Of a DNA stretch of 64,000 nucleotides, positions 8,245-16,573 are shown in pieces. The stretch is taken from NCBI RefSeq assembly GCF_000972385.1, contig NZ_JXTE01000052.1, positions 1 to 64,000 of the forward strand, in the 5' to 3' direction. Every line of letters starts with the position of its first letter. Position 1 is the first letter of the stretch. The position numbers and the translations under genes are program-made. This stretch comes from Streptomyces sp. WM6386. GTDB taxonomy: Bacteria; Actinomycetota; Actinomycetes; Streptomycetales; Streptomycetaceae. Under the pieces are notes generated by a model. The model made no database searches. It saw nothing but the letters and a program-made list of their open reading frames with translations, and was not told the origin of the DNA.

Positions 8245-9093
8245 CTAGGAGGCCGCGTTCTTGGCCGCGACGACCGCGTCGAAGACCTCCCGTTTCGGCA
8301 ACCCCGCCTCCGCCGCCACCGCCGCGATCGCCTCCTTGCGTCGCTCGCCCGCCTCCTCGCGCACCCGCACCCTGCGCACCAGCTCCGGGCCGTCGAGCTC
8401 CTCGGGCCCCTTCGCCGGCGCCCCCTCGACGACGACGGTGATCTCCCCGCGCACCCCCTCCGCGGCCCACGCGGCGAGCTCCTCCAGCGGACCCCGCTTG
8501 ACCTCCTCGTACGTCTTGGTCAGCTCGCGGCAGACGGCGGCCCGCCGCCCCGCGCCGAACACCTCGGCCATCGCGGCGAGGGTGTCGTCGAGCCGGTGCG
8601 GGGCCTCGAAGTACACGAGGGTCCGCCGCTCCCCGGCGACCTCCCGCAGCCGGGTCAGGCGTTCGCCCGCCTTGCGCGGCAGGAATCCCTCGAAGCAGAA
8701 CCGGTCGACGGGCAGCCCGGACAGCGCGAGCGCGGTGAGGACGGCGGAGGGGCCGGGGACGGCGGTGACGCGGATGTCCTTCTCGACGGCGGCGGCGACG
8801 AGCCGGTAGCCGGGGTCGGACACGGACGGCATCCCGGCGTCGGTCACGAGCAGCACGCGCGCGCCGCCGACGAGCTCCTCGACCAGCTCCGGAGTACGGG
8901 CGGCCTCGTTGCCCTCGAAGTACGACACGACGCGCCCCTTGGGCGTCACCCCGAGCGCCTGGGTGAGGCGCCGCAGCCGCCGGGTGTCCTCGGCGGCGAC
9001 CACGTCCGCGCCGGCCAGTTCCGCGGCGAGCCGGGGCGGAGCGTCCGCGGTGTCGCCGATGGGGGTGCCTGCCAAAACAAGGGTTCCTGTCAC
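8245..9093 (-). CDS. rsmI: 16S rRNA (cytidine1402-2'-O)-methyltransferase
   Basis: RsmI methylates the ribose of C1402 in the 16S rRNA decoding centre. The 282-residue protein has the tetrapyrrole methylase (SUMT-like) fold: N-terminal GTLVLAGTPIGDTADAPPR, VAAEDTRRL near residue 36, VVSYFEGNEAARTPELVE, the glycine-rich VTDAGMPSVSDPGYRLV near residues 82-98, and VPGPSAVLTALALSGLP. The GTG start at 9093 begins the conserved GTLVLAGTPIG strand; the longer frame to 9210 invades the divergent pmt gene. Divergent from pmt with 62 bp between them. The same head-to-head pair occurs in mycobacteria. Confidence 0.96.
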   Translation of the reverse strand: MTGTLVLAGTPIGDTADAPPRLAAELAGADVVAAEDTRRLRRLTQALGVTPKGRVVSYFEGNEAARTPELVEELVGGARVLLVTDAGMPSVSDPGYRLVAAAVEKDIRVTAVPGPSAVLTALALSGLPVDRFCFEGFLPRKAGERLTRLREVAGERRTLVYFEAPHRLDDTLAAMAEVFGAGRRAAVCRELTKTYEEVKRGPLEELAAWAAEGVRGEITVVVEGAPAKGPEELDGPELVRRVRVREEAGERRKEAIAAVAAEAGLPKREVFDAVVAAKNAAS

Positions 9094-9155
9094 GTTTCCA
9101 TCCTCGCAGCACCCATCCACGGGACTCCCACAGCCGTGTTCCCTACGATGGCGCG

Positions 9156-10907
9156 GTGACCAGTACAGCGTCGTCCATGGACTCCACGGACACCCGACAG
9201 GCCCAGGCACCGCAGGACCAGCGGCCGTCCTGGCAGCAGCGGCTGCGCCGTTTCGGCTACACGGCCGGACCCAGAAGCGACGTGCGCGACCGGCTCGTAC
9301 CGCCGTACGCGCAGCCCAACCCGCGGATGTGGGCGGCGCTCGGGCTGCCGAAAGCGCTGGTCGACCGGATCGTGCGCTGGTCCGGCTGGGGCGGTCCGCT
9401 GCTCGTCACCCTGTTCGCGGGCGTCATCCGGTTCTGGAACCTGGGCGGCCCGAAGGCGGTGATATTCGATGAGACGTACTACGCCAAGGACGCCTGGGCG
9501 CTCGTCCACCGCGGCTTCGAGGTCAACTGGGACAAGAACGCCAACGACCTGATCCTGGACGTCGGCGGCAAGGTGACGATCCCGACGGACCCGTCGTACG
9601 TCGTGCATCCACCGGTCGGCAAGTACGTCATCGGACTCGGCGAGCTGGTGTTCGGGTTCGACCCGTTCGGCTGGCGGTTCATGACGGCCCTCCTCGGCAC
9701 CCTCTCGGTGCTGATGCTGTGCCGTATCGGCCGCCGTGTCTTCCGCTCGACGTTCCTTGGCTGCCTGGCCGGCGCGCTGATGGCGGTGGACGGGCTGGCC
9801 TTCGTCATGGCCCGCACCTCGCTGCTCGACGGCGTGCTGATGTTCTTCGTGCTGGCCGCGTTCGGCGCTCTGGTCGTGGACCGCGACCGGGCCCGGGAGA
9901 AACTCGCGGCCGCGCTGCCGCTCGACGCGGACGGCCGGGCCCGCCCCGACGCGCACATCGCCGAGACGACCCGCTTCGGATGGCGCCCCTGGCGCTGGCT
10001 GGCCGGTCTGATGCTGGGCCTGGCCATCGGCACCAAGTGGAACGGCCTCTACATCCTGGCCGCGTTCTGTGTGATGGCGGTCCTGTGGGACGTCGGCTCC
10101 CGCAAGGTGGCGGGCGCCCGCCACCCGTACGAGGCGGTCCTCAAGCGCGACCTGGGCCTGACCTTCCTGGCGACGGTGCCGGTGGCGATCGCCACGTATC
10201 TGCTCTCCTGGCTCGGCTGGATCCTCTCCCCCACCGACGGCACCGGCGGCTACTACCGCAACTGGGCCGCGACCGACGGCAGGAACAGCGACTGGTCCTG
10301 GCTGTTCCCGGACTGGTGGCGCAGCCTGTGGCACTACGAGCACCAGGTCTACGAGTTCCACGTCGGCCTGCACTCCCCGCACACGTACCAGTCCAACCCG
10401 TGGAGCTGGATCGTCGACGGCCGCCCGGTCTCGTTCTTCTACGAGTCCCCCACGCCCGGCAACGACGGCTGCCCCGTCGACGCCGGCGAGAAGTGCGCCC
10501 GCGAGGTCCTCGCCATCGGCACCCCGCTGCTGTGGTGGGCGGCCGCCTTCGCGATCGCCTACGTCCTGTGGCGCTGGCTCTTGCGCCGCGACTGGCGCGC
10601 GGGCGCGATCGCCTGTGGCATCGCCGCCGGCTACCTCCCCTGGTTCCTGTACCAGGAACGCACGATCTTCTTCTTCTACGCCGTCGTCTTCCTGCCCTTC
10701 CTGTGCCTGGCCGTCGCGATGATGCTCGGCGCGATCATCGGCCGACCCGGCTCCAGCGACACCCGACGCGTGGCGGGGGCGACGGGGGCGGGCGTGCTGG
10801 TGCTGCTGATCGCCTGGAACTTCATCTACTTCTGGCCCCTGTACACCGGGACCGCCATCCCGATCGACGACTGGCGGTCACGGATGTGGCTGGACACCTG
10901 GGTCTAG
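9156..10907 (+). CDS. pmt: Dolichyl-phosphate-mannose-protein mannosyltransferase (GT39)
   Basis: Protein O-mannosyltransferase moves mannose from polyprenyl phosphate mannose to Ser/Thr of exported proteins; in Streptomyces coelicolor its orthologue is needed for phage phiC31 infection and for normal antibiotic sensitivity. The 583-residue protein has about ten membrane segments, the catalytic Asp105-Glu106 in the first extracytoplasmic loop (IFDETYYAKDAW), and the C-terminal PMT_4TMC region with aromatic-rich QERTIFFFYAVVFLPFL. The first 75 residues are cytoplasmic and hydrophilic. GTG start at 9156. It stands alone, divergent from rsmI and closed by a hairpin at 10912-10951. Confidence 0.95.
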   Translation: MTSTASSMDSTDTRQAQAPQDQRPSWQQRLRRFGYTAGPRSDVRDRLVPPYAQPNPRMWAALGLPKALVDRIVRWSGWGGPLLVTLFAGVIRFWNLGGPKAVIFDETYYAKDAWALVHRGFEVNWDKNANDLILDVGGKVTIPTDPSYVVHPPVGKYVIGLGELVFGFDPFGWRFMTALLGTLSVLMLCRIGRRVFRSTFLGCLAGALMAVDGLAFVMARTSLLDGVLMFFVLAAFGALVVDRDRAREKLAAALPLDADGRARPDAHIAETTRFGWRPWRWLAGLMLGLAIGTKWNGLYILAAFCVMAVLWDVGSRKVAGARHPYEAVLKRDLGLTFLATVPVAIATYLLSWLGWILSPTDGTGGYYRNWAATDGRNSDWSWLFPDWWRSLWHYEHQVYEFHVGLHSPHTYQSNPWSWIVDGRPVSFFYESPTPGNDGCPVDAGEKCAREVLAIGTPLLWWAAAFAIAYVLWRWLLRRDWRAGAIACGIAAGYLPWFLYQERTIFFFYAVVFLPFLCLAVAMMLGAIIGRPGSSDTRRVAGATGAGVLVLLIAWNFIYFWPLYTGTAIPIDDWRSRMWLDTWV

Positions 10908-10911
10908 CGGT

Positions 10912-10951
10912 GAGCCCCGGTCCCCCTGCGAGCGGAGGGGGACCTGGGCTC
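10912..10951. terminator. Bidirectional hairpin terminator between pmt and a convergent secreted-protein gene
   Basis: GAGCCC-C-GGTCCCCCT and AGGGGGACC-T-GGGCTC form 15 base pairs interrupted by one C/T mismatch around an 8-nt loop. There is no U-tract, as is usual for Streptomyces terminators. It lies 5 bp after the pmt stop and 10 bp before the stop of the convergent gene. Confidence 0.8.
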
Positions 10952-10960
10952 GTCGGCGGG

Positions 10961-11395
10961 TCAGGCCGTGCCGCGCTGGCCGCCCTGGGTGAGGTCGCAG
11001 TCGTGGCCGGTGCCGAGGTAGCCGTCGCCGCTGTTGGAGTAGTTGTCCTCCACGCTGCCGCAGGCCCGCACCCACACGGACGCGCCCTCGGGGATGTTCC
11101 ACGGGTGCCGCGTGTCCTCGAGCCCGCACCCGGACGTGTTGCGAACCGTCCGGTAGTGCCAGCCCTCGCCGGACTTGTACCAGGTCAGCTGGGCCCAGAC
11201 GGTGTCGCCGTCACACTTGCCGTCGTAGACGATGAAGTTGTCGCCGTCGGCCACGAAATAGGCGTAACCGTCACCGTTGCTCGCGTTGGAGATGGGCGAG
11301 TTGGTGCCGGCGCTGGCAGTCGTGGCGGTTCCCATCACCAGGCACGCCGCCGCGGCGGCGACAGCCGTAAGACGACCCCGTGATATTGCATTCAT
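10961..11395 (-). CDS. Small secreted protein of unknown function, four cysteines
   Basis: The 144-residue protein begins with a typical Sec signal peptide: MNAISRGR, a hydrophobic Ala/Val/Leu core, then TASAG for signal peptidase I cleavage near residue 29. The mature part of about 115 residues is rich in Gly, Asn, Asp, Trp and Tyr and has four Cys (in GKCDG, SGCGL, RACGS and HDCDL), consistent with two disulfides in a small extracellular beta domain. I recognise no enzyme motif. It could be a developmentally released protein or a small inhibitor or lectin; there is no direct evidence. Convergent with pmt, divergent from the PBP pair. Confidence 0.8.
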   Translation of the reverse strand: MNAISRGRLTAVAAAAACLVMGTATTASAGTNSPISNASNGDGYAYFVADGDNFIVYDGKCDGDTVWAQLTWYKSGEGWHYRTVRNTSGCGLEDTRHPWNIPEGASVWVRACGSVEDNYSNSGDGYLGTGHDCDLTQGGQRGTA

Positions 11396-11480
11396 CTCGG
11401 TGATTTTCCGATCTGGAGAATTTCAAGGAGCGCGCAGGCTCTCACGCAGGGCCCTTAGCGATCAAGAGAAATATGTGATT

Positions 11481-11505
11481 CCGGTTACGGTCGTCCCGTG
11501 ACCGG
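11481..11505. promoter_or_regulatory. Imperfect inverted repeat in the divergent secreted protein / PBP promoter region
   Basis: CCGGTTACGG (11481-11490) and CCGTGACCGG (11496-11505) pair with a single G-T wobble across a TCGTC spacer. It lies 86 bp upstream of the secreted protein gene and 96 bp upstream of the first PBP gene, so it could be a shared operator. The protein that might bind it is unknown. The rest of the roughly 205-bp gap holds no gene. Confidence 0.4.
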
Positions 11506-11600
11506 ATCTCTCTTCGGTCAACAAAAGGAAACAGGTCTCACAGGATTCCCCCACGCCACTTACAGTGCGAAGGACTGATAACGGGGAGGGGTTCAGTTCC

Positions 11601-13229
11601 ATGGGCAAGGGGGTCAAGGCCGCCGTCATAGGCAGCGTGTTCGCCGTGATGGTGGGTGGGGCCGGGTACGGCGCGTTCAACGTCATGTCCGCGCTGAACG
11701 GCGACGGGGGGTCCGGCGGATCCGAGGTGAAGTCGGGGCCGCCGAGCGGTGACGAGGTCAAGGAGACCTCGGAGAAGTTCTTCGCGGCGTGGGAGAAGGG
11801 GTCGGCGGATTCCGCGGCCCAGCTCACCAACAACAACGCCGCGGCCCGCACCCTGCTGACGGAGTACGCCGAGGACGCGCACATCACGGACGTCAGGATC
11901 ACGCCGGGGACCGCGCAGAACACGACCGTGCCGTTCACCGTGCGGGCCGAGGTGGATTACAAGGGGGACTCCAAGCCCCTGCGATACAAGAGCAGTCTGA
12001 CCGTCGTGCGCGGTCTGACCACGGGCAAGGCACTGATCGACTGGAAGCCGGCCGTGGTCCATCCCGAGCTGAGGACGGACCAGGACAACCTTGTCACCGG
12101 GCCTTCCTCGGCCCCGCCCATCGAGGCGGTGGACCGGGGCGGCAAGGTGCTGGCGAAGGACAAGTACCCCTCGCTGGGCCCGATCCTGGACGCCCTGCGC
12201 GCCAAGTACGGTGAGAAGGCGGGCGGCACCCCGGGCGTCGAGCTGTTCGTCCGGCACGACGGCGACGGCACCCCCGACACCCCGCTGCTGACCCTCTCCG
12301 AGGGCAGGGCGGGCAAGCTGAAGACGACGATCAGCGCGAGCGCGCAGGCGGCTGCCGAGACCGCGGTGAAGAAGTACGCCGAGTCGTCCGTGGTGGCGGT
12401 CAAGCCGACCACCGGCGAGGTGCTGGCGGTCGCCAACAACCGTACGGACGGCTGGAACGCGGCCTTCGAGGGCGCGGCACCACCCGGCTCCACGATGAAG
12501 ATCGTCACCTCGGCGATGCTCATCGACAACGGCGTGACCTCGATGAACGGTCCGGCGCCGTGCCCGGACGACGCGGTGTGGCAGGGGCAGACCTTCCGCA
12601 ACCTCAAGAACATGGCGCCCAACGAGAGCGCCACGCTCGCCAACAGCTTCATGCGGTCCTGCAACACGGCCTTCATCAAGCTCATCGACGAGAAGCCGCT
12701 CACGGACGAGTCGCTGACCACGGAGGCGCAGACCCGCTTCGGGCTCGGCCGGGACAACTGGAAGACCGGCATCACCTCGGTCGACGGCAGCATCCCCGCG
12801 GAGAGCGGCCCGGACCGCGCGGCCAATGCCATCGGCCAGGGCAAGGTCACCATGAACCCGCTGAACATGGCGTCCGTGACCGCCACCGCGATCACCGGCG
12901 ACTTCCGTCAGCCCTATCTGGTCTCGCCGAAGCTGGACGGCCGGAAGCTGGCGACCGCCAGGGGGTTGCCGTACGACACGGCCTCCCAGCTGAAGCAGAT
13001 GATGCGGCTGACCGCCACTCAGGGCACCGCGGCACCGGTCATGCAGGGGCTCGGCGGGGACATCGGGGCGAAGACCGGGTCCGCCGAGGTGGACGGAGTG
13101 GAAACCTCCAACAGCTGGTTCACCGGGTTCCGCGATGATGTGGCGGCGGCCGCCATGAGCGAGAACGGCGGCCACGGCGTCGACGCGGCCGGCCCGATCG
13201 TGAAGGCCGTACTGGCGGCGGGTGGCTGA
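11601..13229 (+). CDS. Class B penicillin-binding protein with NTF2-like (MecA_N) domain, first of tandem pair
   Basis: A 542-residue peptidoglycan transpeptidase. After a short cytoplasmic tail, one membrane anchor (about 6-28) leads to an NTF2-like MecA_N domain (about 45-150, FFAAWEKGSADSAAQLT), a linker/dimerisation part, and the transpeptidase domain. The active-site motifs are intact: Ser297-Thr-Met-Lys300 in APPGSTMKIV, SCN in MRSCNTAF, and KTG in GAKTGSAEVDG. ATG at 11601 is chosen because GGGGAGGGG precedes it and because it directly begins the membrane anchor. The next gene is a full-length paralogue 98 bp downstream. The first ribosome site and hydrophobic anchor differ from the paralogue, but the domain order is identical. 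Likely role: cell-wall synthesis during growth or sporulation. Confidence 0.93.
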   Translation: MGKGVKAAVIGSVFAVMVGGAGYGAFNVMSALNGDGGSGGSEVKSGPPSGDEVKETSEKFFAAWEKGSADSAAQLTNNNAAARTLLTEYAEDAHITDVRITPGTAQNTTVPFTVRAEVDYKGDSKPLRYKSSLTVVRGLTTGKALIDWKPAVVHPELRTDQDNLVTGPSSAPPIEAVDRGGKVLAKDKYPSLGPILDALRAKYGEKAGGTPGVELFVRHDGDGTPDTPLLTLSEGRAGKLKTTISASAQAAAETAVKKYAESSVVAVKPTTGEVLAVANNRTDGWNAAFEGAAPPGSTMKIVTSAMLIDNGVTSMNGPAPCPDDAVWQGQTFRNLKNMAPNESATLANSFMRSCNTAFIKLIDEKPLTDESLTTEAQTRFGLGRDNWKTGITSVDGSIPAESGPDRAANAIGQGKVTMNPLNMASVTATAITGDFRQPYLVSPKLDGRKLATARGLPYDTASQLKQMMRLTATQGTAAPVMQGLGGDIGAKTGSAEVDGVETSNSWFTGFRDDVAAAAMSENGGHGVDAAGPIVKAVLAAGG

Positions 13230-13327
13230 ACTCACCCGCACAGGACGGGACTCTAGGGTGGTGGCCATCGTTGGTGTGAGGGACGAGGGCAACGGGGACC
13301 TTGGGGAATCGCGGAGGACAGAGAGCT

Positions 13328-15001
13328 GTGGGCAAGAGAAGGCGCGTCGCCGAGCGACGGAAGACGAATCGCCCCGCCGTGATCGGCGGGATGATCGCCG
13401 TGGTCGTCGGCGGCGCCGGCTTCGCCGTGTACGTGCTGTACGGCGGCGGGGCGGCGGCCGAGGACCGGACATCCGCCGTCGCCGACCAGAAGCCGAAGGT
13501 CAAGACCGGCCCGCTGTCCGCGAAAGAGGTCAACACCGCGGCGCAGACCTTCCTCACGTCCTGGCAGTCGGGCAAGGTCACCCAGGCCGCGGCCGTCACG
13601 GACGACGCCGGGGCGGCCGCGAAGCTGCTCACCGGTTACACCAAGGACGCCCACCTCAAGGACGTCACCCTCACCCCCGGCACCCGCACCGGTGACAAGG
13701 TCCCGTTCTCCGTGAAGGCGACGGTGTCGTACAAGGACACCGGCAAGCCGCTGACGTACGGCAGTTCGCTGACCGTCGTGCGCGACACCGCCACCGGCAA
13801 GCCGCAGGTCGACTGGCACTCCTCCGTCGTCCACCCCGACCTGAAGGACGGCGACACCCTGGTCACCGGCGAGTCCGGGACCCCGCCGATCAAGGCGCTC
13901 GACCGGGACGGCGGGGAGATCACCGAGAAGAAGTACCCGTCGCTGGGCTCGGTCCTGGACGGGCTGCGGGAGAAGTACGGCAAGAAGGCCGGCGGCAAGG
14001 CGGGCGTCGAGCTCCAGGTGGTGCGCGGCAAGGAGTCCAAGGCGCAGGAGCTGTCCGACAAGACGCTGCTGACACTGAGCAAGGGCACGCCGGGCACGGT
14101 GAAGACCACGCTCAGCCCGGCCATGCAGGCGGCCGCCGAGGCGCAGGTCGCGAAGAAGGCGAAGTCGTCCGTGGTGGTGCTGCGTCCGTCGACCGGGGAG
14201 ATCCTGGCCGCCGCGAACGCCTCCCACGGCTTCAACGTCGCGTTCCAGGGCTCGCTCGCCCCGGGTTCGACGATGAAGGTCGTCACCTCGTCACTGCTGA
14301 TCGAGAAGGACCTCGCGTCGGCGGACAAGGCGCACCCGTGCCCGAAGTACTTCACGTACGGCGGCTGGAAGTTCCAGAACGACGACAAGTTCCAGATCAA
14401 GGGCGGCACCTTCAAGGCGAGCTTCGCCCGTTCCTGCAACACCGCCTTCATCAGCCAGGCGCCCGAGCTGGACGACGACTCGCTGACCAAGCAGGCCCAG
14501 CAGGTCTTCGGTCTGTCCATGAACAACTGGGCGGTCGGCGTGCCCACCTTCGACGGCTCGGTGCCGGTCCAGTCGCAGGCACAGATGGCGGCCTCGCTGA
14601 TCGGCCAGGGCGGGGTGCGGATGAACCCGCTGAACATGGCGTCGGTGTCGGCGACCGTCGAGTCGGGCGTCTTCAAGCAGCCCTATCTGGTCTCACCGGA
14701 CGTGGACGGGCGGACGCTGGCCAAGGCCGCGCGCACGATGTCGTCGGGCACGCTCTCCCAGCTGCGTGAGCTGATGTCGTACACGGCGGCCTACGGCACG
14801 GCGGCCGAGGCGATGCAGGGTGTCTACGGCACCGTGGGCGCGAAGACCGGCTCGGCGGAGGTCGACGGTCAGAAGAAGCCCAACGGCTGGTTCACGGCGT
14901 ACCGCGGCGATCTGGCGGCGGCCGGTGTGGTCCAGGCGGGCGGGCACGGCGGTGACACGGCGGGCCCGATCGTGGCGGCGCTGCTGAAGCTGGGCGGCTA
15001 A
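13328..15001 (+). CDS. Class B penicillin-binding protein with NTF2-like domain, second of tandem pair
   Basis: The 557-residue paralogue of the preceding PBP. A basic leader (GKRRRVAERRKTNR) precedes one membrane segment (about 20-40), then the NTF2-like MecA_N domain (about 60-170) and the transpeptidase domain with Ser314-Thr-Met-Lys in APGSTMKVV, SCN in RSCNTAF and KTG in GAKTGSAEVDG. GTG at 13328 is chosen for its GGAGG ribosome site; a frame start at 13301 is not preceded by one. The two paralogues share runs such as MNPLNMAS and QPYLVSP, so the pair arose by tandem duplication. Its TAA stop overlaps the convergent SsgE-like gene's stop by 4 nt. Known streptomycete loci place such a PBP pair beside ssgE, fitting a role in sporulation-associated wall synthesis. 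Confidence 0.93.
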   Translation: MGKRRRVAERRKTNRPAVIGGMIAVVVGGAGFAVYVLYGGGAAAEDRTSAVADQKPKVKTGPLSAKEVNTAAQTFLTSWQSGKVTQAAAVTDDAGAAAKLLTGYTKDAHLKDVTLTPGTRTGDKVPFSVKATVSYKDTGKPLTYGSSLTVVRDTATGKPQVDWHSSVVHPDLKDGDTLVTGESGTPPIKALDRDGGEITEKKYPSLGSVLDGLREKYGKKAGGKAGVELQVVRGKESKAQELSDKTLLTLSKGTPGTVKTTLSPAMQAAAEAQVAKKAKSSVVVLRPSTGEILAAANASHGFNVAFQGSLAPGSTMKVVTSSLLIEKDLASADKAHPCPKYFTYGGWKFQNDDKFQIKGGTFKASFARSCNTAFISQAPELDDDSLTKQAQQVFGLSMNNWAVGVPTFDGSVPVQSQAQMAASLIGQGGVRMNPLNMASVSATVESGVFKQPYLVSPDVDGRTLAKAARTMSSGTLSQLRELMSYTAAYGTAAEAMQGVYGTVGAKTGSAEVDGQKKPNGWFTAYRGDLAAAGVVQAGGHGGDTAGPIVAALLKLGG

Positions 15002-15348
15002 CCGCGTACGGGTGTGGCCGTGTAGGTCCGGCGCAGGAACCTGAGCAGGGCCTTCGACTCGAACTGCACCACGGAGACGCCCTTGGCGGAGTGGAACTCC
15101 ACCACGGCCTGCACCCGGCCGCACGGCCACACCCGGACGTCCCCGGCCTCGACCGGCGCCCGCAGGCCCCGTTCCAGCAGCTCGCGCTGGAAGGTCCACT
15201 CGTGCGGGCCGGGAAGGCCGACCCGTACCGCGCGCGGGTCGGTGTCGGGGTCGTAGCGCAGCACGACCGGGACGGCCTCGGGCTCCGCCACCGCGATGTC
15301 GGCGTCCGTAACGATGTGGGCTCGCGCGTACTGCTCGACTACGGACAT
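14998..15348 (-). CDS. ssgE: SsgA-like sporulation/cell division protein (SALP), probably SsgE
   Basis: The 116-residue protein belongs to the actinomycete-specific SsgA/SsgB family, which guides FtsZ placement and septal peptidoglycan events in sporulating hyphae. Family marks are VPVVLRYDPDTDPRAVRV, the central W-x-F-x-RELLERGL, and the C-terminal VQFESKALLRFLRRTY. It is slightly shorter than SsgA/B (about 136), as expected for the smaller paralogues. SsgE is linked to autolytic spore separation. The symbol rests on my recollection that in S. coelicolor ssgE lies next to two PBP genes a few genes from pmt, as here; family membership is firm, the exact paralogue less so. Convergent and stop-overlapping with the second PBP. 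Confidence 0.85.
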   Translation of the reverse strand: MSVVEQYARAHIVTDADIAVAEPEAVPVVLRYDPDTDPRAVRVGLPGPHEWTFQRELLERGLRAPVEAGDVRVWPCGRVQAVVEFHSAKGVSVVQFESKALLRFLRRTYTATPVRG

Positions 15349-15480
15349 CGGTTCGGCCCCTTACGCTGCGTGACCTGTGCGGAAGCTGTGCGCCCGCTTC
15401 CTCTCCAATGTCGCATATTTTTCCGATCGCGCCCCCGGGCGTAGGACATCTCACATGCACGATGCACGAGGGACTCGCTC

Positions 15481-15497
15481 TTGCAAAACATTCGCAT
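15481..15497 (+). promoter_or_regulatory. Candidate Nur (nickel regulator) box upstream of the ECF metal transporter
   Basis: TTGCAA-AACAT-TCGCAT matches the Streptomyces Nur consensus tTGCaa-N5-ttGCAA with the exact 5-nt spacing and two mismatches in the right half. It ends 19 bp before the GTG start of the transporter's first gene, a position suited to repression. The consensus is known from the Fur-family nickel regulator Nur; binding here is inferred. Confidence 0.55.
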
Positions 15498-15516
15498 TAA
15501 GCCACATCATCGATGC

Positions 15517-16572
15517 GTGCATGTGCCTGACGGATTTATCGACGCCCCCACTTCCGCCGCCGCCGGAGCGGTCGCCGCCGCGGCCGTCGCGGTGTCCCTG
15601 CGCGGTGCCCGCCGCGAGCTCGACGAGCGCACCGCGCCGCTGGCCGGCCTGGTGGCGGCGTTCATCTTCGCCGTACAGATGCTGAACTTCCCCGTCGCCG
15701 CGGGGACGAGCGGCCATCTCCTGGGAGGTGCGCTGGCGGCGATACTCGTCGGCCCCTACACAGGGGTCCTCTGTGTCTCCGTCGTCCTGCTCATGCAGGG
15801 CATCCTCTTCGCGGACGGCGGTCTGACCGCGCTCGGCGTGAACATCACCGTCATGGGCTGTGTGACGACGGTCGTGGCGTACACCGTCTTCCGCGGCCTG
15901 GTGAAGGTGCTGCCGCGCACCCGCCGGTCCGTCACCGCCGCCTCCTTCGTGGCCGCCGTGCTGTCCGTGCCGGCCGCCGCCCTCGCCTTCACCCTCATCT
16001 ACTGGATCGGCGGCACCACCGACGTCGCCATCGGCAAGGTCGCGACCGCCATGGTCGGCGTGCATGTGCTGATCGGCATCGGCGAGGCCGCGATCACCGC
16101 GCTGACCGTCGGCGCCGTCATCGCCGTACGCCCCGACCTGGTGTACGGGGCGCGCGGGCTCCAGCAGAAGCTCAAGCTGCGGGTCAACGGCGAACTCGTT
16201 GATGTACCAGCCGCTCCGGCCGCCCCCGCCCCGGTCGCCGCCCGCTCCTCGCACCGCACGGTGTGGCTCGCCGGCCTCGCCACCTCCCTCGCCCTCGCCG
16301 GCGTCGTCAGCTTCTACGCCTCCGCCAACCCCGACGGCCTGGAGAAGGTCGCCGCCGACAAGGGCATCGACGCGAAGGCCGAGGACCACGCCGCCGCCGA
16401 CTCCCCGCTCGCCGACTACGGGGTCAAGGACATCGACAACGCCCGGCTCTCCGGCGGTCTCGCGGGCGTGATCGGCGTGGGGGTCACGGTCGTCGCGGGC
16501 AGCACGGTCTTCTGGGCGGTGCGCAGGCGCCGTACGCAGGACGTCTCCCCGGTGAGCACGACGGTCGCCTGA
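15517..16572 (+). CDS. ECF transporter substrate-specific component, CbiM/NikM fused to PDGLE (CbiN/NikN-like) domain
   Basis: The 351-residue membrane protein captures Ni2+ or Co2+ in a group I energy-coupling-factor importer. It starts (V/M)HVPDGF, the family's invariant N-terminus whose His2 coordinates the metal; that fixes GTG at 15517 rather than the longer frame from 15481. Six or seven helices (about 5-215) include the metal-site segment PVAAGTSGHLLGG. After a Pro/Ala linker (about 228-245) comes a second module with two helices flanking SANPDGLEKVAADKGI, the PDGLE domain normally found in CbiN/NikN or fused to the M subunit. It begins the operon M(N)-Q-O. The Nur-like box suggests nickel, supplying the nickel superoxide dismutase, urease or hydrogenase of streptomycetes; cobalt for B12 is the alternative. 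Confidence 0.9.
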   Translation: MHVPDGFIDAPTSAAAGAVAAAAVAVSLRGARRELDERTAPLAGLVAAFIFAVQMLNFPVAAGTSGHLLGGALAAILVGPYTGVLCVSVVLLMQGILFADGGLTALGVNITVMGCVTTVVAYTVFRGLVKVLPRTRRSVTAASFVAAVLSVPAAALAFTLIYWIGGTTDVAIGKVATAMVGVHVLIGIGEAAITALTVGAVIAVRPDLVYGARGLQQKLKLRVNGELVDVPAAPAAPAPVAARSSHRTVWLAGLATSLALAGVVSFYASANPDGLEKVAADKGIDAKAEDHAAADSPLADYGVKDIDNARLSGGLAGVIGVGVTVVAGSTVFWAVRRRRTQDVSPVSTTVA

Positions 16573-16573
16573 C

